Below are positions 1 to 5,913 of a stretch of 11,372 nt of DNA, in pieces; position 1 is the first letter of the stretch, and each line of letters begins with the position of its first letter. Source of the stretch: an uncultured Solirubrobacterales bacterium (lineage in GTDB: Bacteria; Actinomycetota; Thermoleophilia; Solirubrobacterales; Solirubrobacteraceae); assembly GCA_903953065.1 (NCBI GenBank), contig CAJBIG010000154.1, positions 1-11,372 of the forward strand, written 5' to 3'. The notes beneath the pieces were generated by a model, which was not told where the DNA came from, did not search any database, and saw only the letters and a list, made by a program, of their open reading frames with translations. The translations under genes were made by a program, and so were the position numbers.

Positions 1-1
1 C

Positions 2-451
2 CTAGTTCAGGCGCTGATCGCCGCCGAGTCGGTAGGAACAATGGAGACGGCGCTTGAGGTTTGCCTTGAGTACGCGAAGGAGCGCTACACGTTCGGCCGC
101 GCAATCGGTTCGTACCAAGCAATCAAGCACGGAATCGTTGAGATTCTGCGCCGGCTTGAGAACTCCAAGTCGCTCTGCATCTACACCGGTTTCGCGTTCA
201 GCGACAAGCCGGAAGAGATCGCCTACGCCGCCAGCTGCGCACGTTCGGTAGCCGGCGCCGGACTCGATTTCACGGCCCGCCAGCAGATCGCCGTTCACGG
301 CGGCATCGGCGCAACTTGGGAGCACGACGCGCCGCTGACGTTCCGCCGCGCGCAGCTCAACCGCCGCCTCGTCGGTGGCCACGGAATGTCAACCGACCGC
401 GTTGCCGACGAGCTTCTGAACGGCCGTGGCCCGGTTGTCAGCGTCGGCTAG
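2..451 (+). CDS. Acyl-CoA dehydrogenase, C-terminal part (5' end outside window)
   Basis: The open frame enters from the left edge and runs 149 codons to a TAG stop. It matches the C-terminal helical domain of FAD-dependent acyl-CoA dehydrogenases, which oxidise acyl-CoA to 2-enoyl-CoA in beta-oxidation or related catabolism. Visible signatures are ERYTFGRAIGSYQAIKH near the start and HGGIGATWEHDAPLTFRRA near the end; the latter is the usual 'GGxG...E...RRA' segment. An internal ATG at 41 lies inside the conserved domain and is not the true start. By eye, the place where classical members carry the catalytic Glu (a YEG-type motif about 8 residues after the RRA/RDA) reads LVGG here. The subunit may therefore be non-catalytic in itself or use a base elsewhere, as in some FadE-type partners; this is inference. 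The alkyl sulfatase gene follows after 42 bases on the same strand. Confidence 0.9.
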   Translation, partial: LVQALIAAESVGTMETALEVCLEYAKERYTFGRAIGSYQAIKHGIVEILRRLENSKSLCIYTGFAFSDKPEEIAYAASCARSVAGAGLDFTARQQIAVHGGIGATWEHDAPLTFRRAQLNRRLVGGHGMSTDRVADELLNGRGPVVSVG

Positions 452-481
452 AAGAACCAACGCAAAGAGATCTCGGGCGAG

Positions 482-487
482 TAGGGT
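482..487 (+). promoter_or_regulatory. Putative -10 box (TAGGGT) giving a leaderless alkyl sulfatase mRNA
   Basis: TAGGGT lies exactly 6 bases before the ATG at 494. A transcript starting about 7 bases after the box would begin at the A of the ATG. There is no good Shine-Dalgarno sequence at the normal distance. The same layout occurs at 3588-3593 and 5953-5958. Confidence 0.5.
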
Positions 488-493
488 CGGCTA

Positions 494-2389
494 ATGGCTG
501 ACCCTCTCGACCCATCGGAATCGACTGTTCAGCGCCACGCCGAGGCGCTGGCGTCGCTCCCCGCCGACGACGGAACCGACGCGGCGAATGCGGCGCGCGG
601 GCTGATCGCCGCAGCACCAAGCGATCTAAAGATCACCGACGTCGACGGTCGCGTTATCTGGAGCCTTGGCGAGTACGACTTCCTTGGCCAATCGGCCGAA
701 GCACCCGCGAGCGTTCACCCGGCGCTCTGGCGGCTGGCACGGCTGAACATGAACGCCGGCCTCTTTGAGGTCGCCGAAGGCGTCTACCAGGTACGCGGCT
801 ACGACATCTCGAACATGACGCTGATCGAAGGCGACGAGGGCGTGATCGTCGTTGACCCGCTCGTCTCGTCCGAGTGCGCGGCGGCGGCGCTGGCGCTCTA
901 CCGCCAGTCGCGTGGCGAGCGAAAGGTCACCGCCGTGCTCCACACGCACAGCCATGCTGATCACTTCGGCGGCGTTCGCGGCGTTGTCAGCGAGGGCGAT
1001 GGAACGGCGATCTGGGCGCCGTATGGATTCACCGATGCGGCTGTCAGCGAGAACGTGATTGCCGGTTCGGTGATGGTCCGCCGCGCCGCCTACATGTATG
1101 GCTCGAACCTTGAGCGAGGACCGCGCGGACAGGTCGATGTTGCGATTGGCAAGGGCGTATCGACAGGAAGGCCGTCGCTGATGGCGGTAACCGATGAGGT
1201 AACCGAGACCGGCCAGCAGGCGCGGATCGACGGTGTCCTTTTTGAGTTCCAGATGGTCCCCGAGACCGAGGCACCGGCCGAGCTGAACTTCTTCCTGCCC
1301 GAGCGTGGGGCGCTCTGCGTCGTCGAGACGGCGAGCCACGTGCTGCACAACATCCTCACGATCCGCGGCGCTCAGGTGCGCGACGCGCTCTGGTGGTCAC
1401 AGTGTCTGAACGAGTCGATCGAACTCTTCGGCGACCGCGCCGAGGTGCTCTTTGCAGGCCACCACTGGCCGACTTGGGGCCGCGACGAGGTAACCCAGTT
1501 CCTCGGCGAGCAGCGCGACCTTTACCGCCTGCTCCACGACCAGACGATCCGTCTTGCCGGAGAAGGATTCAATGGCGAAGAGATCGCGGAAAAGATCGAG
1601 CTGTCGGAAAGCCTCGCTGCGCTCTGGCATACGCGCGGCGCCTATGGCTCGTTGCGCCACAACGCGCGCGGCATCTACCAGCGCTACTTCGGCGTCTACG
1701 ACGGCAACCCGGTCAACCTTGACCCGCTCGCCCCTTCCGATGCGGGCAGCCGCTACGTTGAGGCGATCGGCGGCGCCGACCGCGCGCTCGAAATCGCCGC
1801 GCAGGCACTGGCCAACGGCGACGAGCGCTGGGCCGCAACCCTCGCCGGCCACGTCGTCTTCGCCGAGCCGGAGAACGCGGCGGCGCTCGAACTTCAGGCT
1901 GCCGCCTTCGAGCAGCTCGGCTACCAAACTGAGAACGCGACTTGGCGCAACGCCTACCTGACAGGCGCCAGCGAGCTGCGCAACGGAGTCCACAGCGGCG
2001 GGCTTAGCGCGCAGGCTCCCGACATCGTCCGCGCGCTGCGGACCGGGCAGCTCTTCGATGCAATGGCAACGCGGCTCAACGCCGGGCGCGCAGCAGATAG
2101 CGACCTGATTCTCGCTTGGAACTTCACCGACATTGATGAGCAGTGGACGCTGCGCGTAACCAGCGGCGCGCTCAGCACCGTCGCCGGCAAGGTCGACGCC
2201 AACGCTCAGGCGACGGTCACGACGACGCGAGCAACGCTCAACTCGCTGATTCTGCAGGAGATCGATGCGATGGAAGCCTTCGGCTCGGGAGCGATCAGCG
2301 TCGAGGGCGACCCGATGGCGCTGGCAGGCTTCCTCGGCCTGCTCGACGACCCGCCGCACGACTTCCCGATCGTCACACCGCGCGTCTAG
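494..2389 (+). CDS. Alkyl sulfatase, SdsA1/BDS1 family (metallo-beta-lactamase fold)
   Basis: This 631-residue zinc hydrolase is predicted to split alkyl sulfate esters (SDS-like) into alcohol plus sulfate; its length fits the family (about 650). The metallo-beta-lactamase domain, roughly residues 95-330, holds the HxHxDH metal motif in THSHADHFGG (H152, H154, D156, H157). It also has further expected ligands: E263 in TEAPAEL, E278 in VVETASH and H323 in FAGHHWPTWG. The LHN..T.RGAQVRD segment (284-297) is also typical. An alpha-helical dimerisation region follows at about 340-490, then an SCP2-like C-terminal domain at about 505-631. I see no signal peptide, so it is probably cytoplasmic, unlike secreted SdsA1. 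The ATG at 494 is chosen because a -10 box sits 6 bases before it. The upstream acyl-CoA dehydrogenase suggests the released alkyl chain enters oxidation. Primary versus secondary alkyl substrate cannot be told. Its TAG stop overlaps the convergent gene's stop. Confidence 0.93.
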   Translation: MADPLDPSESTVQRHAEALASLPADDGTDAANAARGLIAAAPSDLKITDVDGRVIWSLGEYDFLGQSAEAPASVHPALWRLARLNMNAGLFEVAEGVYQVRGYDISNMTLIEGDEGVIVVDPLVSSECAAAALALYRQSRGERKVTAVLHTHSHADHFGGVRGVVSEGDGTAIWAPYGFTDAAVSENVIAGSVMVRRAAYMYGSNLERGPRGQVDVAIGKGVSTGRPSLMAVTDEVTETGQQARIDGVLFEFQMVPETEAPAELNFFLPERGALCVVETASHVLHNILTIRGAQVRDALWWSQCLNESIELFGDRAEVLFAGHHWPTWGRDEVTQFLGEQRDLYRLLHDQTIRLAGEGFNGEEIAEKIELSESLAALWHTRGAYGSLRHNARGIYQRYFGVYDGNPVNLDPLAPSDAGSRYVEAIGGADRALEIAAQALANGDERWAATLAGHVVFAEPENAAALELQAAAFEQLGYQTENATWRNAYLTGASELRNGVHSGGLSAQAPDIVRALRTGQLFDAMATRLNAGRAADSDLILAWNFTDIDEQWTLRVTSGALSTVAGKVDANAQATVTTTRATLNSLILQEIDAMEAFGSGAISVEGDPMALAGFLGLLDDPPHDFPIVTPRV

Positions 2390-2952
2390 CCGGCGGGGGT
2401 ACCGCCGACGTTCGACCCTGACGGAGCCTCGGCGCCGCCGTTGCGCTTGCTGCGGGCCGGCGAGAAGCTGCTCACCTTCCAACTTCCGTCAACTTTGACG
2501 AGCGTTATCTGCCCGATCCCCAGCAACTGAGCTGTGGCCTTGTTGCCGGTCGTCTTGACGTCCTTGACCTTCAGCTGCGAGAGGACCGGAAGATCGGTCA
2601 GCGTGATGCCAAGCTTCGATGCACAGGCCTGGGCGGCCGCTGCGCCGCTGGTGGCGGCGCTGGTGCCGACCTGCAGCCCGCAGAGCGTCGTAGCGTCGCC
2701 CTCCTCGGCGGCCTGAACGTAGCTGGTGACCGTCGCCTCAACCTGCGCGCTGCTGGACTGCCCCGAAGCGGTGGTCGAAGTCGTCGCCGTCGTTGCCGTC
2801 GGTGTGGTCGTGGCGGCAGTCGTAGTCGGGATGGTCTCGCTGAGGCTGACCGTGTCGGAGCTGCCGCCACCGCTGTTGGAGACCAACGCCGCGGCCGCGA
2901 CACCGGCGCCGATGATCACTAGAACGACGATCAGAACGGTTGTCCGGGTCAC
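2386..2952 (-). CDS. Membrane-anchored protein with Thr-rich linker and NTF2-like domain
   Basis: This 188-residue protein has unknown function. A single hydrophobic segment at residues 5-24 follows a short TRTT head. I read it as a signal anchor, since there is no lipobox. Residues 33-66 form a low-complexity Thr/Ala/Ser linker that would span the wall. Residues 70-165 resemble an NTF2-like/DUF4878-type fold, with the pattern 'VTSYVQAAEEGDATTLCGL', a second Cys at 110 (C91 and C110 could form a disulfide) and a closing 'LVKVDGSWKVSSF' strand. A Gly/Ser/Pro-rich tail ends the protein. The start is a GTG with a TAGCAT box 7 bases upstream. The SRPBCC gene lies 18 bases upstream on the same strand, so the two may also be co-transcribed. 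The stop overlaps the alkyl sulfatase stop in the shared bases CTAG. Confidence 0.82.
   Translation of the reverse strand: MTRTTVLIVVLVIIGAGVAAAALVSNSGGGSSDTVSLSETIPTTTAATTTPTATTATTSTTASGQSSSAQVEATVTSYVQAAEEGDATTLCGLQVGTSAATSGAAAAQACASKLGITLTDLPVLSQLKVKDVKTTGNKATAQLLGIGQITLVKVDGSWKVSSFSPARSKRNGGAEAPSGSNVGGTPAG
2765..2840 (-). repeat. Low-complexity Thr-codon tract (wall-spanning linker)
   Basis: On the minus strand this stretch is mostly ACN and GCN codons and encodes the Thr/Ala-rich linker of the gene at 2386-2952. It is degenerate rather than an exact tandem repeat. Such linkers are common in actinobacterial surface proteins and are often O-glycosylated; nothing here shows glycosylation. 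Confidence 0.5.
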
Positions 2953-2959
2953 AGCTCAG

Positions 2960-2965
2960 ATGCTA
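2960..2965 (-). promoter_or_regulatory. Putative -10 box (TAGCAT) before the NTF2-like gene
   Basis: Reading the minus strand, TAGCAT is followed by 7 bases and then the GTG start at 2952. This would give a leaderless or nearly leaderless mRNA. It lies in the 18-base gap after the SRPBCC gene, so the downstream gene may have its own promoter. Confidence 0.4.
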
Positions 2966-2970
2966 AAGCG

Positions 2971-3402
2971 TCAAGCGGAGAGTGCTTTTTTCAGCCCAGC
3001 GATCGCCTTGTCGGCGACCTTCCCAAAGCCAAGGCTCAGCGCAGGATCAAAGATCTTCAACGGGCCCTTCAAGGTCAGCTCAGCGTCGTAGGTGACGAGC
3101 GAGCCTGTCCCGTCAGCTTCGACTGTGATTTCGTCGACGCTGACGACCGTGGAGCTCTCGCCGCGGACGATGAAGCGGTGCGGCGCTTCGTAGAGCGTCG
3201 TTTCGTAGATCAGCGTGATCGTGCGGCCGAAGAAGCCCGCGTCCAGCTCAACGCGGTTGCCTACGCCGAGCGGACCGTCGTCAAGCCTGCGAGCCGCCGA
3301 GATGCCTGGATCCCACTCCGCAGTGGTCGAAAAGTCGGCCAGATAAGCGAAAACTTCCGCTGGCGGCTTCGGGCTGGTGACTTTCTTGTGTGCGTGAGCC
3401 AT
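2971..3402 (-). CDS. SRPBCC-fold protein (polyketide cyclase/dehydrase-like)
   Basis: This 143-residue protein is of the START/Bet v1-like SRPBCC superfamily, whose members bind hydrophobic ligands in a deep cavity; many are lipid carriers or have unknown ligands. Seen in the sequence: an N-terminal beta strand and 'PAEVFAYLADFSTTAEWDPG' (residues 14-33), the usual helix-loop of the family. A beta-rich middle follows, then a long C-terminal helix with 'GFGKVADKAIAGLKKALSA'. The length is normal for a single-domain member. No signal peptide is seen, so it is predicted cytoplasmic. The ATG at 3402 starts the MAHAHKK reading. No -10 box sits immediately before it; a TAGCGT box lies 34 bases upstream, with a hairpin in between. 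The gene is followed 18 bases later by the NTF2-like gene. The ligand cannot be inferred. Confidence 0.85.
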   Translation of the reverse strand: MAHAHKKVTSPKPPAEVFAYLADFSTTAEWDPGISAARRLDDGPLGVGNRVELDAGFFGRTITLIYETTLYEAPHRFIVRGESSTVVSVDEITVEADGTGSLVTYDAELTLKGPLKIFDPALSLGFGKVADKAIAGLKKALSA

Positions 3403-3407
3403 TAGTG

Positions 3408-3433
3408 GGGCAGAGCAAGCAGATGCGCTCCCC
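3408..3433 (-). promoter_or_regulatory. Imperfect hairpin in the predicted SRPBCC 5' leader
   Basis: GGG (3408-3410) pairs with CCC (3431-3433) and GAGC (3413-3416) with GCTC (3427-3430). There is a two-base CA bulge on one side and a 10-base loop. On the minus strand the structure ends five bases before the ATG at 3402. A TAGCGT box at 3442-3437 would start transcription just upstream of it. It could equally be a weak terminator for the tRNA-Ala gene, but it is not followed by a T run. Confidence 0.3.
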
Positions 3434-3455
3434 TACACGCTAGCGCCCTGATGAA

Positions 3456-3528
3456 TGGAGCTAGCCGGACTCGAACCGGCGGCCTCCTGGGTGCGATCCA
3501 GGCGCTCTCCCAACTGAGCTATAGCCCC
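3456..3528 (-). tRNA. tRNA-Ala, anticodon CGC
   Basis: The reverse complement folds as a 73-nt tRNA. Acceptor stem GGGGCTA pairs with TAGCTCC (one G-T pair). The D arm is GCTC/GAGC. The anticodon stem is CCTGG/CCAGG around loop ATCGCAC, with anticodon CGC at 3495-3493. The T arm is GCCGG/CCGGC with TTCGAGT. The discriminator is A and CCA is not encoded. It reads GCG codons, which are frequent in this window. The G3-T70 wobble pair, the alanyl-tRNA synthetase identity element, is present (third G of GGGG opposite T of CTCC). Confidence 0.96.
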
Positions 3529-3537
3529 GCAAATGCG

Positions 3538-3543
3538 AGTGTA
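3538..3543 (-). promoter_or_regulatory. Putative -10 box (TACACT) of tRNA-Ala(CGC)
   Basis: TACACT on the minus strand ends 9 bases before the mature 5' end of the tRNA at 3528. The other tRNA-Ala gene has a similar TAAACT box 10 bases before its 5' end. No convincing -35 box is seen. Confidence 0.4.
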
Positions 3544-3587
3544 CTTGGGCTTGAGCGCCACAGGCCGCCGCGTTGCTTTCTCTCCGC

Positions 3588-3593
3588 TAGGCT
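3588..3593 (+). promoter_or_regulatory. Putative -10 box (TAGGCT) giving a leaderless mRNA
   Basis: TAGGCT is followed by exactly 6 bases and then the ATG at 3600. No Shine-Dalgarno sequence is present. The spacing places the transcription start on the ATG itself. Confidence 0.5.
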
Positions 3594-3599
3594 TGCCGA

Positions 3600-4148
3600 A
3601 TGGGAATGCTTGATGACGCAATCCGTGAGCATCTGGATCTAAAGCGCCGGCAGGGCGCCGATCCGTCGGAGATCGCGCAGCTTGAAACTGAGGCGCTCGG
3701 TGGCGGCAAAGATGCCGAGCGCGAGGAAAAAGAGGAAGCTGAACTCATCGAGGCCGAGGAGAGCGTCGCGGTCGCAGAGATCGCCGACGACGAAACGACC
3801 GAGGCCGAGCCTGAGCTGCTCGTCGTCGAAGAGGAAATCGTCGATGAGGAAGCTGAACCCGAGGCGAGCCAGCCGACGGAGCAGTTCACGCCCGCAGAGG
3901 TAGAGGCAGCCATGAAGGCAGAGCCGGTCGTCGAAGAAGAGCCAGTAGTCGAAGAAGAGTCAGCCGCCGAAGCGGATCAGGAGCTCTTCGAAGCCGAAGA
4001 GGCAGCCGAGAGCGCTCGGGAAGCCGAAAGCGGCGCCGCTGAAGAGGCCCGCGATGAGCTGGAAGCAACGCCCGATTTCCTCGAAGAGACGCCCGAGCAC
4101 GACCGTCTCTGGTTCGAACGCAAGCCGCCGCGCGACTTCGACTTCTGA
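3600..4148 (+). CDS. Glu-rich acidic protein of unknown function
   Basis: This 182-residue protein has about 51 Glu and 14 Asp against about 14 Lys/Arg, so it is very acidic. It has three zones. Residues 1-35 (MGMLDDAIREHLDLKRRQGA... to ALGGG) form a conserved-looking amphipathic helical head. Residues about 36-160 are a Glu/Ala/Val low-complexity, probably disordered or coiled region with a duplicated EPVVEE unit. The C-terminal tail, 'TPDFLEETPEHDRLWFERKPPRDFDF', has aromatic and basic residues and looks like a docking motif. From memory, small proteins with this head-and-tail design occur in other actinobacteria as hypothetical proteins; I know of no assigned function. There is no signal peptide or membrane segment. 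A leaderless start is likely (TAGGCT, 6 bases, ATG); a second ATG two codons in is possible. It converges on the GH1 gene with only 9 bases between stops. Confidence 0.85.
   Translation: MGMLDDAIREHLDLKRRQGADPSEIAQLETEALGGGKDAEREEKEEAELIEAEESVAVAEIADDETTEAEPELLVVEEEIVDEEAEPEASQPTEQFTPAEVEAAMKAEPVVEEEPVVEEESAAEADQELFEAEEAAESAREAESGAAEEARDELEATPDFLEETPEHDRLWFERKPPRDFDF
3921..3956 (+). repeat. Two tandem 18-base units inside the Glu-rich gene
   Basis: The units at 3921-3938 and 3939-3956 match at 16 of 18 bases. Both encode EPVVEE, and both differences are silent. This indicates growth of the acidic region by tandem duplication followed by synonymous drift. Confidence 0.75.
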
Positions 4149-4150
4149 GA

Positions 4151-4167
4151 CGTCCCGCTAGGGGACG
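4151..4167. terminator. Short hairpin between convergent genes, possible bidirectional terminator
   Basis: CGTCCC (4151-4156) and GGGACG (4162-4167) form a 6-bp stem around the 5-base loop GCTAG. It starts 3 bases after the stop of the Glu-rich gene and contains the TAG stop of the GH1 gene. Neither side has a T run, so intrinsic termination would be weak. Confidence 0.4.
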
Positions 4168-5756
4168 CGGTTTGTCGTCATCGCCCGCTTGAGCAGTTTC
4201 ACGCTGGCGCTGCGTGGCTTGCGCTCGAGCGTCTTGGCGTTAAACGAGTAGAGGCCAAATTTCGGCGTGTAACCGGCGACCCACTCGAAGTTATCGGTAA
4301 GCGACCAGCCGATCCAACCGACGACATTGGCTTCCTTCGCGACAATTGAGGCGCGCATCTGGCGCAGATGGTCACGCAGGTAGGCGGGGCGCAGGCGATC
4401 TTTTGCATCGGCGATCCCACTCTCGGTGACGATCACCGGCAACTTGTAGCTGCCGGCCGTCTTCAGCACCTGGCGGAAACCGGCAGGGAAGATCTCGGAG
4501 CCGAAGTCGCTGCACAGTGTCGGGCACGGAGCCGCAGTCGGAGCGCGTTGCCAGCGGTAGGAAGTCGACGGCAGGAAGTCGAGCACGGGAATCCGTGGCG
4601 TGATCGGAGCACCGAGCGCAGTTGCGCGGCCGCGGTAGTAGTAGTTGAGGCCAACGAAATCGGCACGGCGGCCGTGAATCGCGCGCTCGCCGGCGCCGAG
4701 GGTTCCATCAGCGTTGGCGTCGAAGTTGCCCCGAACCGCAGCATCGACGAAGATCCGGTTGAAGAGATAGTCGGCGTGCTCGGTGGCGGCGACGTCGGCA
4801 GCGCTTGACGGATTGGTCGGCGTGAAAGCGATCATGTTCTGCACCAAGCCGACCTTTGAGGTGCGATCAAGCTTCTTGACCACTTGGTACGCGACGCTGT
4901 TGGCGGCCTCAAGGTTGCGGATCGCCGTCGTCGCGGCGGTGAAGCTATAAACGCCAGGCGGGAAGTTGCCCTCGACAACGCCAGGAATGTTGGCGTAGCC
5001 GTTCGTCACGACGACCATCGGCTCGTTGATTGGTGCCCATCGATCGACGAGACCGCCAAATCGCCAGGCGGCCCAGGCCGAGTAGCGCTCGAACTCGGTG
5101 ACGGTGTCACTACTGAGCCAGCCTGCGCGCTGCAGCGGTGGCAGCTCGCCGTTCGGGTCGCTGCCAGCGAGCGCGGCGCGGACGCCAAGCGGGTCGTGAA
5201 TCCAGCCCGGCAGCGTGAAGTGGTTGAGCGTGACGAACGGCGACATCTTGCGGGCGCGGATCGACTTCAGGATTTCGCGGTAGCGACTGACAGCCTTCGG
5301 GTCGGCTTGGCGGTCGAGCGCTCGCAGCATCTCCGGGCTCGTGGCAGCGGCGTCCGGCAGGTTCGTCGGCTGCTTCGGGAAAAGCCGGCTCCACTCGAGC
5401 CCCATGCGGAAGAGGTTGGCTCCTAGCCCCGAGCGGGCGAGCTTGATGTCGGCCTCGTACTTCGACCAGAAGCCCGGGCCGTTCTCCGGCATCTCTCCGC
5501 TTACGGTGCCGCTGGCGATATTGCCCTTGTCGTGGACCCAGGCCCACCAGTCGCTGGTCGGGTCGACATCGCGGCCGCGACCCATCTCGGACTGGAAACC
5601 GGCGATCGCGGTTCCCCAAAGGAAGCCCTTCGGCATTGACCCTCCGGAAGGCTGCTGCGCTGCGGCCGCGACTGTTGGCAGAGCGCAGAGCGCGGCGATT
5701 GCGGCAGCGACTACGGCAAGGCGTGAAACAGAAGAGGAGCACCGAGCAGAGTTCAT
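4158..5756 (-). CDS. Secreted glycoside hydrolase family 1 (LacS-like beta-glycosidase)
   Basis: This retaining beta-glycosidase, 532 residues from the ATG at 5756, probably cleaves beta-glucosides or beta-galactosides. A signal peptide (about residues 1-33, ending VAAAA) predicts export, although many GH1 enzymes are cytoplasmic. GH1 hallmarks are the N-terminal FLWGTAIAGFQSEMG signature, acid/base E245 in APINEPM and nucleophile E445 in VTESGIAD (more often ENG). 'LNHFTLPGWIHDPLGVR', 'NFPPGVYSF' and 'ADFVGLNYYYRG' recall archaeal LacS-type enzymes. Residues 346-357 (DANADGTLGAGE) match an EF-hand calcium loop. C411 and C415 (CPTLC) could form a disulfide. A TTG at 5765 would add three residues, but it overlaps the TAGATT box (5770-5765), so ATG 5756 is preferred. 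The gene is convergent with the Glu-rich gene and divergent from tRNA-Ala(TGC). The exact substrate is not predictable. Confidence 0.93.
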   Translation of the reverse strand: MNSARCSSSVSRLAVVAAAIAALCALPTVAAAAQQPSGGSMPKGFLWGTAIAGFQSEMGRGRDVDPTSDWWAWVHDKGNIASGTVSGEMPENGPGFWSKYEADIKLARSGLGANLFRMGLEWSRLFPKQPTNLPDAAATSPEMLRALDRQADPKAVSRYREILKSIRARKMSPFVTLNHFTLPGWIHDPLGVRAALAGSDPNGELPPLQRAGWLSSDTVTEFERYSAWAAWRFGGLVDRWAPINEPMVVVTNGYANIPGVVEGNFPPGVYSFTAATTAIRNLEAANSVAYQVVKKLDRTSKVGLVQNMIAFTPTNPSSAADVAATEHADYLFNRIFVDAAVRGNFDANADGTLGAGERAIHGRRADFVGLNYYYRGRATALGAPITPRIPVLDFLPSTSYRWQRAPTAAPCPTLCSDFGSEIFPAGFRQVLKTAGSYKLPVIVTESGIADAKDRLRPAYLRDHLRQMRASIVAKEANVVGWIGWSLTDNFEWVAGYTPKFGLYSFNAKTLERKPRSASVKLLKRAMTTNRVP

Positions 5757-5764
5757 CAACGCCA

Positions 5765-5770
5765 AATCTA
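5765..5770 (-). promoter_or_regulatory. Putative -10 box (TAGATT) before the GH1 gene
   Basis: On the minus strand TAGATT is followed by 8 bases and the ATG at 5756. This supports the ATG over the TTG at 5765, which would overlap the box itself. No Shine-Dalgarno sequence is seen before the ATG. Confidence 0.45.
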
Positions 5771-5814
5771 CTCCAGCCGGAGTGGTCGTGGCGCCGGGTC
5801 ATAGCCGTGGGCTC

Positions 5815-5820
5815 TAAACT
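5815..5820 (+). promoter_or_regulatory. Putative -10 box (TAAACT) of tRNA-Ala(TGC)
   Basis: TAAACT lies 10 bases before the mature tRNA 5' end. It sits in the 74-base divergent region shared with the GH1 promoter. No clear -35 box is visible. Confidence 0.4.
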
Positions 5821-5830
5821 TCAAGCTTGA

Positions 5831-5903
5831 GGGGCCATAGCTCAGCTGGGAGAGCGCCGCCTTTGCAAGGCGGAGGTCGTCGGTTCGATCCCGACTGGCT
5901 CCA
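5831..5903 (+). tRNA. tRNA-Ala, anticodon TGC
   Basis: This is a 73-nt cloverleaf. Acceptor GGGGCCA pairs with TGGCTCC (one G-T at the third pair, the alanine identity G3-T70). The D arm is GCTC/GAGC. The anticodon stem is CCGCC/GGCGG around TTTGCAA, with anticodon TGC at 5864-5866. The T arm is GTCGG/CCGAC with TTCGATC. The discriminator is A and CCA is not encoded. It is the second alanine tRNA in the window, in opposite orientation to the one at 3456-3528. Confidence 0.97.
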
Positions 5904-5913
5904 TCGAACAGCA

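Noticed and set aside
467..474. Perfect 8-base palindrome GAGATCTC upstream of the alkyl sulfatase box
   Set aside because: It could be an operator, but eight bases is too short to be distinguished from chance and no second copy was seen nearby.
626..1348. Minus-strand open frame of 240 codons
   Set aside because: It is opposite the metallo-beta-lactamase domain of the sulfatase, with no motif and no start signal. A coding shadow.
1397..2482. Long minus-strand open frame (361 codons) under the alkyl sulfatase
   Set aside because: It is a mirror frame of a well-supported gene in GC-rich DNA. Its translation is Arg/Val-rich without any recognisable motif.
2969..2974. TTGACG (minus strand) as a -35 box for the NTF2-like gene
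   Set aside because: It is only 3 bases from the TAGCAT box, far short of the 16-18 needed, and overlaps the SRPBCC stop codon.
3438..3445. Palindrome CGCTAGCG downstream of tRNA-Ala(CGC)
   Set aside because: It has no loop to form a hairpin by itself and overlaps a possible -10 box. Too short to call an operator.
5110..5802. Minus-strand frame of 230 codons overlapping the GH1 gene
   Set aside because: Same strand but the wrong frame of a clear GH1 enzyme. Very Arg-rich, no motif.
3456..5903. Genomic island integrated at a tRNA gene
   Set aside because: No integrase, no repeated tRNA 3' end outside the tRNA genes, and no evident change in base composition between the two tRNAs.
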